Shown here piece after piece: positions 1-10,400 of a DNA stretch of 64,000 nt. The first letter of the stretch is position 1. Every line of letters begins with the position of its first letter. Under the pieces are notes generated by a model, which was not told the DNA's origin, did no database searches, and saw only the letters and a program-made list of their open reading frames with translations. Both the position numbers and the translations under genes were made by a program. The stretch is taken from NCBI RefSeq assembly GCF_900142715.1, contig NZ_FRBX01000002.1, forward strand, positions 558,001-622,000, written 5' to 3'. This DNA comes from Flavobacterium pectinovorum. Its GTDB lineage: Bacteria; Bacteroidota; Bacteroidia; Flavobacteriales; Flavobacteriaceae.

Positions 1-215
1 AAAACAGAATAAAAATAATAATTGTAAAAGTAGGTTTCATTATTTAATATAGGTTTGGCTCGCAAAAATAGTCAGAATCTTACTGATGTTAAGATTTGTT
101 TTTAAGTAATTATTGTTTTATAGGTTCAAAGTGACAAAGGAGCAAAGGTTCAAAGTTTTTAAAAGCAGGTATAAAAACCTCGGTGCCTTTGTAGCTCTGA
201 ACCTTTGCAACTATC
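1..215. repeat. Intergenic spacer with CAAAGGTTCAAAG-type inverted repeat
   Basis: No gene is visible. About 125-210 holds words such as GCAAAGGTTCAAAG and, inverted, CTCTGAACCTTTGC, which can fold into an imperfect hairpin just after the stop codon of the LeuA-like gene. It resembles the other dispersed intergenic hairpins of this window. A terminator role is inferred from position only. Confidence 0.45.
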
Positions 216-1736
216 TTAAGCAATTACATTCAGCATTTTCTGAGTTGCAATAATTGCAGCAACTGTTTGATCAGAATCTAATCCTCTGGTTTTAAATTCT
301 TTTCCGTTGTTTGTCCAGGTTATAATTGTTTCGCATAAGGCGTCAGAGCTACTTCCGGGCGGAATTCTTACTGCATAATCAATTAATTTTGGAAGCGTTA
401 GTTTTTTACTTTTGTAAATTTTCGACAAAGCATTCATAAAAGCATCAAACTGACCGTCGCCCTGAGCACTTTCTTCGATAATTTCGTCGTCAATTTTTAA
501 CAGCAAAGTTGTAGACGGACGCATTCCTTTTGAGTGCATTAATACATAAGATTCAATTGTAATTTTATCCTGATAAGTATGACTGTCCAAAACATCTGAA
601 ATAATGTATGGCAAATCTTCTTTAGTAACGGTTTCTTTTTTATCGCCTAATTCTATAATTCTTTGCGTAACCAATTTTAAATCTTCCTGATTTAATTTTA
701 AACCTAATTCCTGAAGATTTTTTTCAATATTGGCTTTTCCTGAAGTTTTTCCTAAAGCGTATTTTCTTTTTCTTCCAAAGCGTTCCGGAAGTAAATCATT
801 AAAATATAAATTATTTTTATTGTCACCATCGGCATGAATTCCGGCAGTTTGCGTAAAAACATTATCGCCAACAATTGGTTTGTTTGCAGGAATTCTATAG
901 CCTGTAAAAGTTTCTACCAATTTGCTTACCGTATAAAGAGAAGTTTCTTTGATGTTTATACTTACCTCTGGCAGATAATCATTTATAACGGCAACCGTAC
1001 TTTCGAGAGGCGCATTTCCGGCGCGTTCTCCCATTCCGTTTACTGTTACGTGAAGTCCGTTTATACCAGCTTTTACAGCTTCCATAACATTAGCAATACT
1101 TAAATCGTAATCGTTATGCGCGTGGAAATCGAAATGAATCTGTGGATATTTAGCTCTGATTTTTGAAAGAAATTCAAAAGTTAAAGATGGAATTAAAACG
1201 CCTAAAGTATCAGGTAATAAAATCCTTTTAACCGGTTGAGTCGCTAAAAAATCCAGAAATTGAAAAACATATTCAGGAGAATTTCGCATTCCGTTGCTCC
1301 AGTCTTCCAGATAAACATTGGTTTCAATATCATTTTCTTTTGCTAAAGCAATGATTTGGGCAATTTCAGAAAAGTGCTGTTCCGGAGTTTTTTTTAATTG
1401 ATGCGTTAAGTGATTCATTGAACCTTTGGTTAACAAATTCTGCACTTTTGCTCCGGCTTTTTTCATCCAGTCTATAGAAACACCTCCGTCTACAAACGAA
1501 AGCACCTCAATACGATTAATATAGCCTCTCTCGGTTGCCCAGGATGTAATGCCTTTTACGGCCTGAAATTCGCCTTCGCTCACGCGGGCAGATGCAATTT
1601 CGATTCTATCAATATTTAATTCTTCCAACAACAATTGTGCAATGGTCAGTTTTTCTGCAGCAGAAAAAGATACTCCCGAGGTTTGTTCACCATCACGAAG
1701 CGTCGTATCCATTATTTCAATTTTTCTTTTTTCCAT
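216..1736 (-). CDS. 2-isopropylmalate/citramalate synthase family protein (LeuA/CimA type)
   Basis: This 506-residue protein belongs to the HMGL-like alpha-isopropylmalate/homocitrate/citramalate synthase family, which condenses acetyl-CoA with a 2-oxo acid. The N-terminus has DTTLRDGEQTSG, and HFDFHAHNDYD gives the HxH metal ligands, followed by the GNAPLES motif. The region after about residue 390 looks like the LeuA allosteric dimer domain. It ends the minus-strand leuC-leuD cluster, 257 bp beyond leuD. The family splits into leucine-forming LeuA and isoleucine-forming CimA, and motifs alone do not decide which this is. Context favours branched-chain amino acid synthesis. leuB is not in the window and may lie to the left. 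Confidence 0.85.
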   Translation of the reverse strand: MEKRKIEIMDTTLRDGEQTSGVSFSAAEKLTIAQLLLEELNIDRIEIASARVSEGEFQAVKGITSWATERGYINRIEVLSFVDGGVSIDWMKKAGAKVQNLLTKGSMNHLTHQLKKTPEQHFSEIAQIIALAKENDIETNVYLEDWSNGMRNSPEYVFQFLDFLATQPVKRILLPDTLGVLIPSLTFEFLSKIRAKYPQIHFDFHAHNDYDLSIANVMEAVKAGINGLHVTVNGMGERAGNAPLESTVAVINDYLPEVSINIKETSLYTVSKLVETFTGYRIPANKPIVGDNVFTQTAGIHADGDNKNNLYFNDLLPERFGRKRKYALGKTSGKANIEKNLQELGLKLNQEDLKLVTQRIIELGDKKETVTKEDLPYIISDVLDSHTYQDKITIESYVLMHSKGMRPSTTLLLKIDDEIIEESAQGDGQFDAFMNALSKIYKSKKLTLPKLIDYAVRIPPGSSSDALCETIITWTNNGKEFKTRGLDSDQTVAAIIATQKMLNVIA

Positions 1737-1993
1737 ATTGATATTCTAATTTCTAACTGTTTGGATATTACTGATATCCCATATTTTAATTTGAACACTG
1801 ATTTTACTGATTCGCTTTGCGAAGACGCAGATTACCACTGATTTTTACTTTAGTTAAAAATAAAATCTGTTTTTTTTAGCGTTTTTGCGATAGCAAATCC
1901 GTTTGATCTGCGTTCTATGTTTTCTAATTTAATTTAGAAAAACCCGACAAGTTTCAAAAACCTGCCGGGTCTCATAGGACTGAACCTGATTTT
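1737..1993. repeat. leuD to LeuA-like spacer with dispersed hairpins
   Basis: No gene. 1795-1920 carries CGCAGATTACCACTGATTT-like words of the dispersed family. 1940-1975 holds a GC-rich near-palindrome (AACCCGACAAG ... CCTGCCGGGT) that also occurs near 25930 and 63620. It sits just downstream of leuD and could attenuate read-through. Confidence 0.4.
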
Positions 1994-2590
1994 TTAGTAA
2001 GGAAGTTTATCGGCAAAAGTCACAATATCTTCTTTAATATTTTGTAGATAATCAATGTCATCAAAGCCATTAATCATGTTATTCTTTTTGTATCCGTTAA
2101 TCGCAAAAGATTCTGATTGACCAGTTGCCAATAAAGTAATCGTTTGGTTTGGCAAGTTTATTTCCAATTCTGTTTTTGGATCAGCTTCAATTGCTTTAAA
2201 GATAGTATCAGCAAATTCAGGGCTAACCTGAACTGGAAGAACTCCAATATTCAAACAGTTTCCTTTAAAGATATCAGCAAAGAAACTTGAAACTACGGCT
2301 CTAAAACCGTAATCGTAAACTGCCCATGCAGCGTGCTCTCTTGAAGATCCAGAACCGAAGTTTTTTCCTCCAACAAGGATTTTTCCGCTATAAGTTGAAT
2401 CGTTTAAAACGAAATCAGCTTTTGGAGAATCATCTCCGTTATATCTCCAGTCTCTAAAAAGATTATCTCCAAAACCTTCACGTTTTGTAGCTTTTAAGAA
2501 ACGAGCCGGAATGATTTGATCTGTATCTACGTTCTCAATTGGCAACGGCACTGCGCTGCTGGTAAGTATATTAAATTTATCGTATGCCAT
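1994..2590 (-). CDS. leuD: 3-isopropylmalate dehydratase small subunit
   Basis: A 198-residue LeuD that pairs with LeuC to isomerise 2-isopropylmalate to 3-isopropylmalate in leucine synthesis. The signature GGKNFGSGSSREHAAWA lies around residues 73-90, followed by the swivel-domain segment FKGNCLNIGVLPV. The length is normal for bacterial LeuD. It lies 11 bp after the inserted lipoprotein gene and in the same direction as leuC, so the three are probably cotranscribed. Confidence 0.95.
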   Translation of the reverse strand: MAYDKFNILTSSAVPLPIENVDTDQIIPARFLKATKREGFGDNLFRDWRYNGDDSPKADFVLNDSTYSGKILVGGKNFGSGSSREHAAWAVYDYGFRAVVSSFFADIFKGNCLNIGVLPVQVSPEFADTIFKAIEADPKTELEINLPNQTITLLATGQSESFAINGYKKNNMINGFDDIDYLQNIKEDIVTFADKLPY

Positions 2591-2601
2591 GATGGTCTTT
2601 T

Positions 2602-3432
2602 TTATTTTATTCTATTTTTTATCTCTTCTAATATGTAGATATCTAATTCTAATCCACTTTTATCTTCTGGTAAACTAAAATCAGTTTTAATGATTTGTTT
2701 AATAATCTCACGGCCATTTAAAGCATCTACATTACTAAAAAAGACATTGTCCCATTTTTGTAATTCATCAGGATCTTTCAATTGGATTCCGTTATCGTAA
2801 AAATTGATAGGCAGAAAACTTATTTCTTTTAATGAAACGCTGCTTTTCTTTTGCTCTAAATTGTATTTCAAATAAGTAACCGAATATTCAAGACATTGCT
2901 TTACTCGTTTTGATATCTGATTTAAATCTTCAGGCTCATCAGGGCTTTTTCTCCATAAATTAAATTGCTTTTGAGTATAATCGAATTTCGAATTATTTAA
3001 TTCCTGATTCTCTTTTACAAAAACAAACTCCATGAGATTATCCAGAGTTGGATGTTTACTGACGACACTAAATCGTAGTTCTTTATCGCTTACAGATTTT
3101 ATTTTTAGAAATGGTTTTGTGATTCTGTTTTCAGTAAATGACACAATCGAATCATTTTCATTAAAAGACCAATTACCATCAGTATAAATGCCATTGTACA
3201 CGCCTAAAACACCTTTATAGCTTTTTTCTTTTTGAAAAAACAAATAATTCGTTTCATAAAAACTACTTCCCAGTAAGTTGCTAAGACTTGAATTTTTGTA
3301 TCGCAATTCTGAAAGGTCTAGTATTTGAGAATCTACATTTTCAAAATTCCATTTCCCAACAATTTTATCTTCTAAAGATTGATTGCAAGAATAAAAAGCT
3401 AAAATTGTAAATACTAATACTATTTTTTTCAT
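2602..3432 (-). CDS. Lipocalin-like lipoprotein inside the leu operon
   Basis: A 276-residue protein with a lipoprotein signal: a basic start, a hydrophobic stretch and a lipobox ending FYSC at about residue 16. The mature start, DKIVGKWNFE, resembles the opening of lipocalin-like (DUF4923/lipocalin_4 style) Bacteroidota lipoproteins, where GKW precedes a beta-barrel. No catalytic motif is evident. It sits between leuC (22 bp gap) and leuD (11 bp gap) with no visible promoter or terminator of its own, so it is likely coexpressed with leucine synthesis. Its function is unknown and its place between two subunits of one enzyme is unusual. Confidence 0.7.
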   Translation of the reverse strand: MKKIVLVFTILAFYSCNQSLEDKIVGKWNFENVDSQILDLSELRYKNSSLSNLLGSSFYETNYLFFQKEKSYKGVLGVYNGIYTDGNWSFNENDSIVSFTENRITKPFLKIKSVSDKELRFSVVSKHPTLDNLMEFVFVKENQELNNSKFDYTQKQFNLWRKSPDEPEDLNQISKRVKQCLEYSVTYLKYNLEQKKSSVSLKEISFLPINFYDNGIQLKDPDELQKWDNVFFSNVDALNGREIIKQIIKTDFSLPEDKSGLELDIYILEEIKNRIK

Positions 3433-3454
3433 GAAACTCTGCCTGATAATAAAA

Positions 3455-4849
3455 TTAAAACAATTCTCTAGGATCTGTCAATTTTCCGGTAACAGCCGCA
3501 GCCGCAGCCATAATTGGACTTGCTAAAAGCGTTCTTGAACCTGGACCCTGACGACCTTCAAAGTTTCTGTTTGAGGTACTTACTGCATATTTTCCGGCAG
3601 GAACTTTATCATCATTCATAGCCAAACAAGCAGAACATCCCGGTTGACGTAATACGAAACCAGCTTCTGTCAAAATATCTAAAATACCTTCTTCTTTAAT
3701 CTGAGCTTCAACAACATGAGAACCCGGAACTAACCAAGCAGTTACATTATCTGCTTTTTTTCTTCCTTTTACAATTTCGGCGAAAGCCCTGAAATCTTCA
3801 ATACGGCCATTTGTACAACTTCCTAAGAAAACATAATCAATTGGTTTTCCAATCATCACATCATCTTCATGGAAGCCCATATAGGCAAGCGATTTTTTGT
3901 AAGTTTCCTCACCGCCTTCAACCTGATTGGCGTTTGGAATATGTTTTGAGATACCAATTCCCATTCCTGGGTTAGTACCATAAGTAATCATTGGTTCAAT
4001 ATCTGAAGCTTTGATGTTTAATTCAGCATCAAAAACAGCATCAGCATCCGTTTTTAAAGTTTTCCAATATTCAACAGCTTTCGTCCAGGCTTCGCCTTTT
4101 GGAGCGTAAAGTCTTCCTTCAAGGAAATCAAAAGTTTTTTGGTCAGGAGCAATCATTCCACCACGTGCACCCATTTCGATACTTAAGTTACAAACGGTCA
4201 TACGGCCTTCCATAGTCATATTTTCGAAAACATCTCCGGCGTATTCAACAAAATATCCTGTACCTCCAGAAGTAGTTAATTGTGCAATAATATAAAGAGC
4301 AACGTCTTTTGGACCAACACCTTTACTTAATTGACCGTTTACGTTAATACGCATTTTCTTTGGTTTTGGCTGCATAATACATTGCGTAGAAAGCACCATT
4401 TCCACCTCAGAAGTTCCGATACCAAAAGCAATCGCTCCAAAAGCACCGTGAGTAGACGTGTGAGAATCTCCACATACAATAGTAGCACCTGGCAAAGTAA
4501 TTCCGTTTTCAGGACCAACTACGTGTACAATTCCATTTTTAATGTGACCTAATCCCCAGTGCGAAATACCGTATTCGGCAGCATTATCCTCAAGCGCTTT
4601 AAGCTGATTTGCAGATAGCGCATCTTCAACTGGTAAATGTTGGTTTATGGTTGGTGTATTGTGATCTGCAGTTGCAAAAGTACGCTCAGGGTAAAGAACC
4701 TTAACGCCTCTTGCTTTTAATCCTAAAAAAGCAACAGGACTCGTAACTTCGTGAATGAAATGGCGGTCAATAAAAAACACATCTGGTCCATCTTCAATTT
4801 TACGCACTACATGTGAATCCCATACTTTGTCAAATAATGTCTTACTCAT
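3455..4849 (-). CDS. leuC: 3-isopropylmalate dehydratase large subunit
   Basis: A 464-residue aconitase-family LeuC, the cytoplasmic 4Fe-4S subunit that works with LeuD. Visible signatures are ADHNTPT near residue 62, [22 protein letters not shown] near 345 with one cluster cysteine, and [11 protein letters not shown] near 407 with the other two. Length and start ([11 protein letters not shown]) are typical. It is the first gene of the minus-strand operon and has a well-formed promoter about 60 bp upstream. Confidence 0.97.
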   Translation of the reverse strand: MSKTLFDKVWDSHVVRKIEDGPDVFFIDRHFIHEVTSPVAFLGLKARGVKVLYPERTFATADHNTPTINQHLPVEDALSANQLKALEDNAAEYGISHWGLGHIKNGIVHVVGPENGITLPGATIVCGDSHTSTHGAFGAIAFGIGTSEVEMVLSTQCIMQPKPKKMRINVNGQLSKGVGPKDVALYIIAQLTTSGGTGYFVEYAGDVFENMTMEGRMTVCNLSIEMGARGGMIAPDQKTFDFLEGRLYAPKGEAWTKAVEYWKTLKTDADAVFDAELNIKASDIEPMITYGTNPGMGIGISKHIPNANQVEGGEETYKKSLAYMGFHEDDVMIGKPIDYVFLGSCTNGRIEDFRAFAEIVKGRKKADNVTAWLVPGSHVVEAQIKEEGILDILTEAGFVLRQPGCSACLAMNDDKVPAGKYAVSTSNRNFEGRQGPGSRTLLASPIMAAAAAVTGKLTDPRELF

Positions 4850-4911
4850 TTTTATTTTTTTTAATTGTAATTTCTATAATCACAGCAATTCCTGTTTATT
4901 AAATAGCAAAA

Positions 4912-4941
4912 CAAAAGTAAAAAAAGATACAAATGCGTCAA
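4912..4941 (-). promoter_or_regulatory. leuC promoter, Bacteroidota consensus
   Basis: On the minus strand a TTG at 4941-4939 is followed after exactly 19 nt by TACTTTTG at 4919-4912, matching the Bacteroidota TTG-N19-TAnnTTTG consensus. The start would be near 4905, leaving about a 55-nt leader before leuC. Confidence 0.6.
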
Positions 4942-5374
4942 TTTCAATATTTCATTATATACGATACCCAAAGCAAAATACAAATTGCGAATAGGCTTTT
5001 GTGTATTAAATTTTGGCAGAAAAATGATTTAGAAATTGATTTTGATTTTCTTTTTTAGCTTTAATTTTGTTTAATTGCTCTTTGTTTTAATAGTTTGCAA
5101 ATTTATCTTATAATCACTATAAAATATAATAATTAATTTGAAAATATGTAACAAAATGAATAAAAATAGTAATAATTGCTATTTTTGATTTCTTTTCGAA
5201 ATGGATGCTTTCATGGATTATGAACGCTTTTAAGCTGTTTTTTAAGCCACTATTTAGACTCAATAAAATGTCTAAATACTACGACATCCAAGAAGTGTAT
5301 TTTTATGAAATTTTATGTTTTTTAAAATAAAAACTAAGTTTTTTATGAGAATGTTTTTAGGATAATTTTGAAGA
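4942..5374. other. AT-rich spacer between leuC and an AraC gene
   Basis: About 430 bp of AT-rich DNA with no credible gene on either strand. I see no clear palindrome or member of the dispersed repeat families. It lies upstream of the leu operon and downstream of the AraC regulator. Confidence 0.4.
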
Positions 5375-6295
5375 TTAGTTCAGTGAATTTTTAAATTCTA
5401 ATGGTGTCAGGCTGGTTTTCTTTTTAAATAATTTACTGAACGATTGAGGATATTCGAAACCCAATTGATAGGCTATTTCTGCCACTGAAAGATTGGTGGA
5501 AATCAGAAAGTCTTTAGATTTTTCAATTAGTTTTGAATGAATGTGCTGCTGTGCATTTTGTCCGGTTAAATTGCGAAGCATGTCGCTAAGGTAATGCGTA
5601 GAAACATTAATTTGTGAAGCCAAAAAGTCGACTGTTGGTAATCCGTTTTTTAAGGTTTCGGCATTATTGAAATAATTATCGAGAGTGTCTTCTACTTTAA
5701 GTAATAAATCACTACTGATTGTTTTTCGGGTGATGAATTGACGTTTGTAAAAGCGATTACTGTAATTAAGCAAAACATCAATATACGAAACAATAACATC
5801 CTGGCTCATTTCGTCTATTGCGGTATGAAGTTCGTTATCAATGCTTGTTAATAATCCTATAATAGTTGTTTTTTCTGTGTCAGAAAGATGCAATGCTTCA
5901 TTGGTATCATAGGAGAAAAACCCATATTTTTTGATGTTTTTCCCTAAAGGATAATTTCTAATAAAGTCGGGATGAAAAAACAGCGTAAATCCGAAATATT
6001 CGGCTCCTTCTTCATTATCGGTAAAAATCAATTGATTGGGCGATGTAAACATTAATCCGCCTTCATTAAAGTCATAATAGCTCTGACCGTATCCCATTTT
6101 TCCGTTGGTCGAATATTTATAAGATATCTTATAGAAATCTAGCAAAAAGGCATTATTTGTCAATTCAGCATTGATGACCAGTTTGGTATTATCCACCAGA
6201 CTAATCATTGGATGTAATGGTTTTGGCAGATTAAATAAACTATGAAACTGCGATATAGAAGAAAGTTTTGACGGATTATTATTTTTCTTTTCCAT
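5375..6295 (-). CDS. AraC family transcriptional regulator
   Basis: A 306-residue regulator. The C-terminal third (about 205-306) is an AraC/XylS double helix-turn-helix: DFLASQINVSTHYLSDMLRN, then LSVAEIAYQLGFEYPQSFSK with the typical F..KLFKKKTSLTPLEFK end. The N-terminal part is a probable ligand-sensing cupin-like domain. I prefer the ATG at 6295 (MEKKNNNPSKL) to a longer frame whose first 16 residues (MTICAVFVFDFL...) look like untranslated leader. It is transcribed in the same direction as the SDR gene immediately upstream, a common arrangement in which the regulator controls the oxidoreductase. Confidence 0.85.
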   Translation of the reverse strand: MEKKNNNPSKLSSISQFHSLFNLPKPLHPMISLVDNTKLVINAELTNNAFLLDFYKISYKYSTNGKMGYGQSYYDFNEGGLMFTSPNQLIFTDNEEGAEYFGFTLFFHPDFIRNYPLGKNIKKYGFFSYDTNEALHLSDTEKTTIIGLLTSIDNELHTAIDEMSQDVIVSYIDVLLNYSNRFYKRQFITRKTISSDLLLKVEDTLDNYFNNAETLKNGLPTVDFLASQINVSTHYLSDMLRNLTGQNAQQHIHSKLIEKSKDFLISTNLSVAEIAYQLGFEYPQSFSKLFKKKTSLTPLEFKNSLN

Positions 6296-6366
6296 GATAT
6301 AAAGGTATAAAAAATCAAAAACGAATACCGCACAGATTGTCAAAACCTGAGCGGTATCAGTATAAA

Positions 6367-7170
6367 TTATGCTCCCAAAAATTGTTTGCCAAAAGCGGTG
6401 CGAAAAACTTCGTCGCCTTGTTCCAGTCTTTGTTGGTAAAGCGCTTTGGCATCTTCTCCGGCGACATATCTCAATTTGGTTTTTCCATCCGTTGCTGCTT
6501 CAAAAACAACTTCGGCAATTTGTTCAGCAGTCGATGCCATTTCAAACATGGTATCAACATTTGCAAACAAGGCGTTTGTCATTGCTTCATATTCTGGTTT
6601 AGATCCAGAATCAAGTGAGCCGTGCAGAAATTCTGTTTTAATACCGCCCGGAGAAACGGTTTTTATGTTTACCCCAAACGGATTCAATTCATAAGCCATA
6701 CTTTCGCTCCAGCCTTCAAGACCCCATTTTGTTGCGTGATATACAGATCCTAAAGGAAAAGAGATCAATCCGCCAATAGAAGTAGTTGAGATAAACAATC
6801 CGCTTTTTCTTTCTCTGAAATACGGAATAAAAGCATTCGTAACACGAATTACCCCTAACAAATTAGTGTTAAGTTGTTTGGTAATCTGATCGTCGTTAAA
6901 ACTTTCCAAAGGACCAATCAGTCCATAACCGGCGTTGTTAAAGACAACATCAATATCACCCAATTCAATAGCTTTTTGAACCGTGCTTTGTATTTGGTCA
7001 TAATTGGTAACATCTAATGGTAATAAGGTCACGTTTTTTAAACCCGAAAGTTCTTCTTCCTTTTCCGGATTTCTCATTGTTGCGATTACATTCCATCCTT
7101 GGTTGTGGAATAATTTTGCTGTAGCTTTTCCTAATCCGGATGAAGCGCCTGTGATAAAAATTGTTTTCAT
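6367..7170 (-). CDS. Short-chain dehydrogenase/reductase
   Basis: A 267-residue classical SDR with NAD(P)H-binding TGASSGLGKATA at residues 6-17, NNAGYG near 81, a catalytic serine in ISTTSIGG and catalytic YHATK near 152. The proline-glycine turn after strand 6 (VSPGGIKTEF) is also present. The substrate cannot be predicted. It probably forms a two-gene unit with the AraC gene 71 bp downstream. Confidence 0.93.
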   Translation of the reverse strand: MKTIFITGASSGLGKATAKLFHNQGWNVIATMRNPEKEEELSGLKNVTLLPLDVTNYDQIQSTVQKAIELGDIDVVFNNAGYGLIGPLESFNDDQITKQLNTNLLGVIRVTNAFIPYFRERKSGLFISTTSIGGLISFPLGSVYHATKWGLEGWSESMAYELNPFGVNIKTVSPGGIKTEFLHGSLDSGSKPEYEAMTNALFANVDTMFEMASTAEQIAEVVFEAATDGKTKLRYVAGEDAKALYQQRLEQGDEVFRTAFGKQFLGA

Positions 7171-7498
7171 AATAATTTGTTTTAATTTGATGAAGCAAAG
7201 TTCAGGCGAGAGCAGCGGTTAAAAGTGTTCATTTTGAACCAATGAGTATCCAAAATGAATAATCGAAGTTTTTAACATCAAATAACCGAAATTTTATCAT
7301 TTTTATTGGTTTTTAACAGTTTCTAATAATGATTTTGATTAATGCTTTTTGTTGATAATTCGTTTTTCATTAGCCTAAAAAAAACGTAAATTTGAACTTC
7401 CTCCATTTTCTACAAGGCAAATTTGTATCATTCATATAATCAATTATTTATATGGTAAAAATTTGGAATTTGGAGCTTAATTTTTGTATTTTAACTCT
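7171..7498. other. Divergent promoter region between SDR gene and dnaE
   Basis: About 330 bp between divergent genes. No ORF or strong inverted repeat is evident, and no exact TTG-N19-TAnnTTTG promoter was found on either strand. Promoters for both flanking genes must lie here. Confidence 0.35.
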
Positions 7499-10400
7499 AT
7501 GTATTTAATATTCGATACCGAAACAACCGGATTACCAAAACGCTGGGATGCTCCCATTACCGATTCTGATAACTGGCCTCGCTGTATTCAGATCGCCTGG
7601 CAGCTGCATGACGAAATGGGACAGCTTATCGAACATCAGGATTATTTGGTTAAACCTGACGGATTTAATATTCCCTATGATGCCGAACGTATTCACGGAA
7701 TTTCAACTGAATTGGCTGAAGCCGAAGGAATCACGCTGGCCGAAGTGCTGGAGAAATTCAATATCGCTTTAAGCAAAACCAAATTTATCGTTGGTCAGAA
7801 TTTAGGTTTCGACGTTAATATTATGGGAGCCGAATTCCATAGAATGGGTGTTGATTCTCCAATGAGTACAATGCCGGTATTAGATACTTGTACCGAAGTT
7901 ACCGCTTCGTTATTACAACTTCCCGGAGGTCGTGGAGGAAAATTCAAACTGCCAACCTTAACAGAATTACACAGTTATCTTTTTGATAAACCTTTTGCAG
8001 AAGCGCACAATGCAACTGCCGACGTTGAGGCAACGACGCGTTGTTTCTTAGAGTTAATTAGAAGAGAAGTTTTTACGAAAGAAGAACTGGATGTTCCTAA
8101 AGAATATTTTAAGGAATTTCAAGAGAGAAATCCACAGGAATTTCCGTTAATAGGATTAAAACACATCAATTTAAAAGCAGCTTCTGATAAAATCAGAGAG
8201 CAAATAAAAGCTTTACAAGTTGATGAGGTACAAACTACGGTTTCAGACTCAGAAAGAGCCGATTTTAAAGCTGCAAAATATGCACATTTACACAACCATA
8301 CACAGTTTTCGGTTCTTCAGTCGACTATAGGTATTGGGAATATTGTTGCAGCTACAGCCAAAAACAAAATGCCGGCAGTAGCCATGACAGATACCGGAAA
8401 CATGATGGGAGCTTTCCATTTTGTAAGTGCTGTTATGAACCACAACAAAGCAGCATCCGGAAAAAATAAAGCTTTGGCTGAAGCTGGAGAAGAACCAACG
8501 GAAACCGAAATAAAACCAATTGTAGGTTGTGAATTTAATGTTTGTGATAATCACTTAGATAAAAGCAAAAAAGACAACGGAAATCAGGTTGTATTATTAG
8601 CCAAAAACAAAAATGGTTATCATAATCTGGCAAAAATGTCGTCGATTGCATTTACAGAGGGGTTTTATTATGTTCCAAGAATTGATCGAAAAATCATCGA
8701 AAAATACAAGGAAGACATCATGGTTTTGTCCGGGAATTTATACGGCGAGATTCCGAGTAAAATTCTGAATGTCGGTGAAAACCAGGCCGAAGAAGCTTTG
8801 ATTTGGTGGAAAGAACAATTTGGAGATGATTTTTATCTCGAAGTTATGCGCCACAATCAGGAAGATGAAAATCGTGTAAATAAAACCCTGATTGATTTTG
8901 CTCAGAAACACAATGTCAAATTAATTGCGACAAATAATACTTATTATTTAAATAAAGAAGATGCCAATGCACACGATATTTTATTGTGTGTAAAAGACGG
9001 TGAAAAACAAGCAACGCCAATTGGTCGTGGTCGTGGTTACCGTTACGGATTGCCAAATCAGGAATATTATTATAAGTCGGAAGAAGAGATGAAAAAACTC
9101 TTTGCCGATTTGCCGGAAGCCATTATCAATATTCAGGAGATTGTAGATAAGGTAGAAGGTTATTCACTTTATCGTGATGTATTACTTCCAAAATTTGATA
9201 TTCCGGAAGAATTTGTTGTTGTCGAAGATGAAGCTGACGGAGGTGTACGAGGTGAAAATAAATACCTGCGACACCTAACGATGGTTGGAGCTAAAAAACG
9301 ATATGGCGAAATTACGGAATCTATTCAGGAACGTTTAGATTTTGAGTTGTTAACGATTTCGAATTCAGGATATCCGGGTTACTTTTTGATCGTTCAGGAT
9401 TTCATTGCCGAGGCCAGAAATATGGACGTTTCGGTAGGACCCGGACGTGGATCGGCGGCTGGTTCTGCCGTTGCCTATTGTTTAGGAATTACAAACATTG
9501 ACCCAATTAAGTACGATTTGCTTTTTGAGCGTTTCCTGAATCCGGATCGTGTATCCATGCCCGATATTGATATCGATTTTGATGATGAAGGTCGTGGTCG
9601 TGTTATGGATTACGTTATCAATAAATACGGAAAAAATCAGGTTGCGCAAATTATTACATATGGTAAAATGGCAACCAAATCGGCGATTCGTGATACGGCG
9701 CGTGTATTGGACTTACCTTTATTTGAAGCCGATAGAATTGCAAAACTGATTCCGGCAATGATGCCTTCAAAATGGAATTTGGCACGTTTTATTTCTGAAA
9801 ACGAAGAGGATGTTAAAAAAGCCCTTCGATCTGATGAATTTGATAACGTAAAAGAATTAATCGCTATTGCCAATGAAGATGATTTGGCAGGAGAAACAAT
9901 TCAGCAGGCAAAAATTCTTGAGGGATCCATGCGAAACACGGGAATTCACGCCTGTGGTGTAATTATTACGCCATCGGATATTACGAATTTCGTTCCCGTA
10001 ACCACAGCAAAAGATTCTGATTTATATGTAACACAGTTTGATAACTCGGTTGCAGAAAGTGCAGGATTACTAAAAATGGACTTCTTGGGTCTGAAGACCC
10101 TTACCTTAATAAAAGACACCGTTAAACTGGTAAAATACAGAACCGGAATTGATCTGGATCCGGATACTTTTCCAATTGACGATGTTGAAACCTATGCGCT
10201 TTTCCAAAGAGGAGAAACTGTTGGAATCTTCCAATACGAGTCGCCCGGAATGCAGAAATACATGAAAGATCTAAAGCCAACGGTTTTTGGAGATTTAATT
10301 GCAATGAATGCCTTGTATCGTCCAGGACCTTTGGAGTATATTCCATCTTTCGTTCGAAGAAAAAATGGCGAAGAAGAAATCAAATACGATTTAGATGCCT

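Noticed and set aside
216..4849. Missing leuB as evidence of a broken leucine operon
   Set aside because: The operon runs toward the window edge, so leuB may lie outside; no disrupted remnant is seen.
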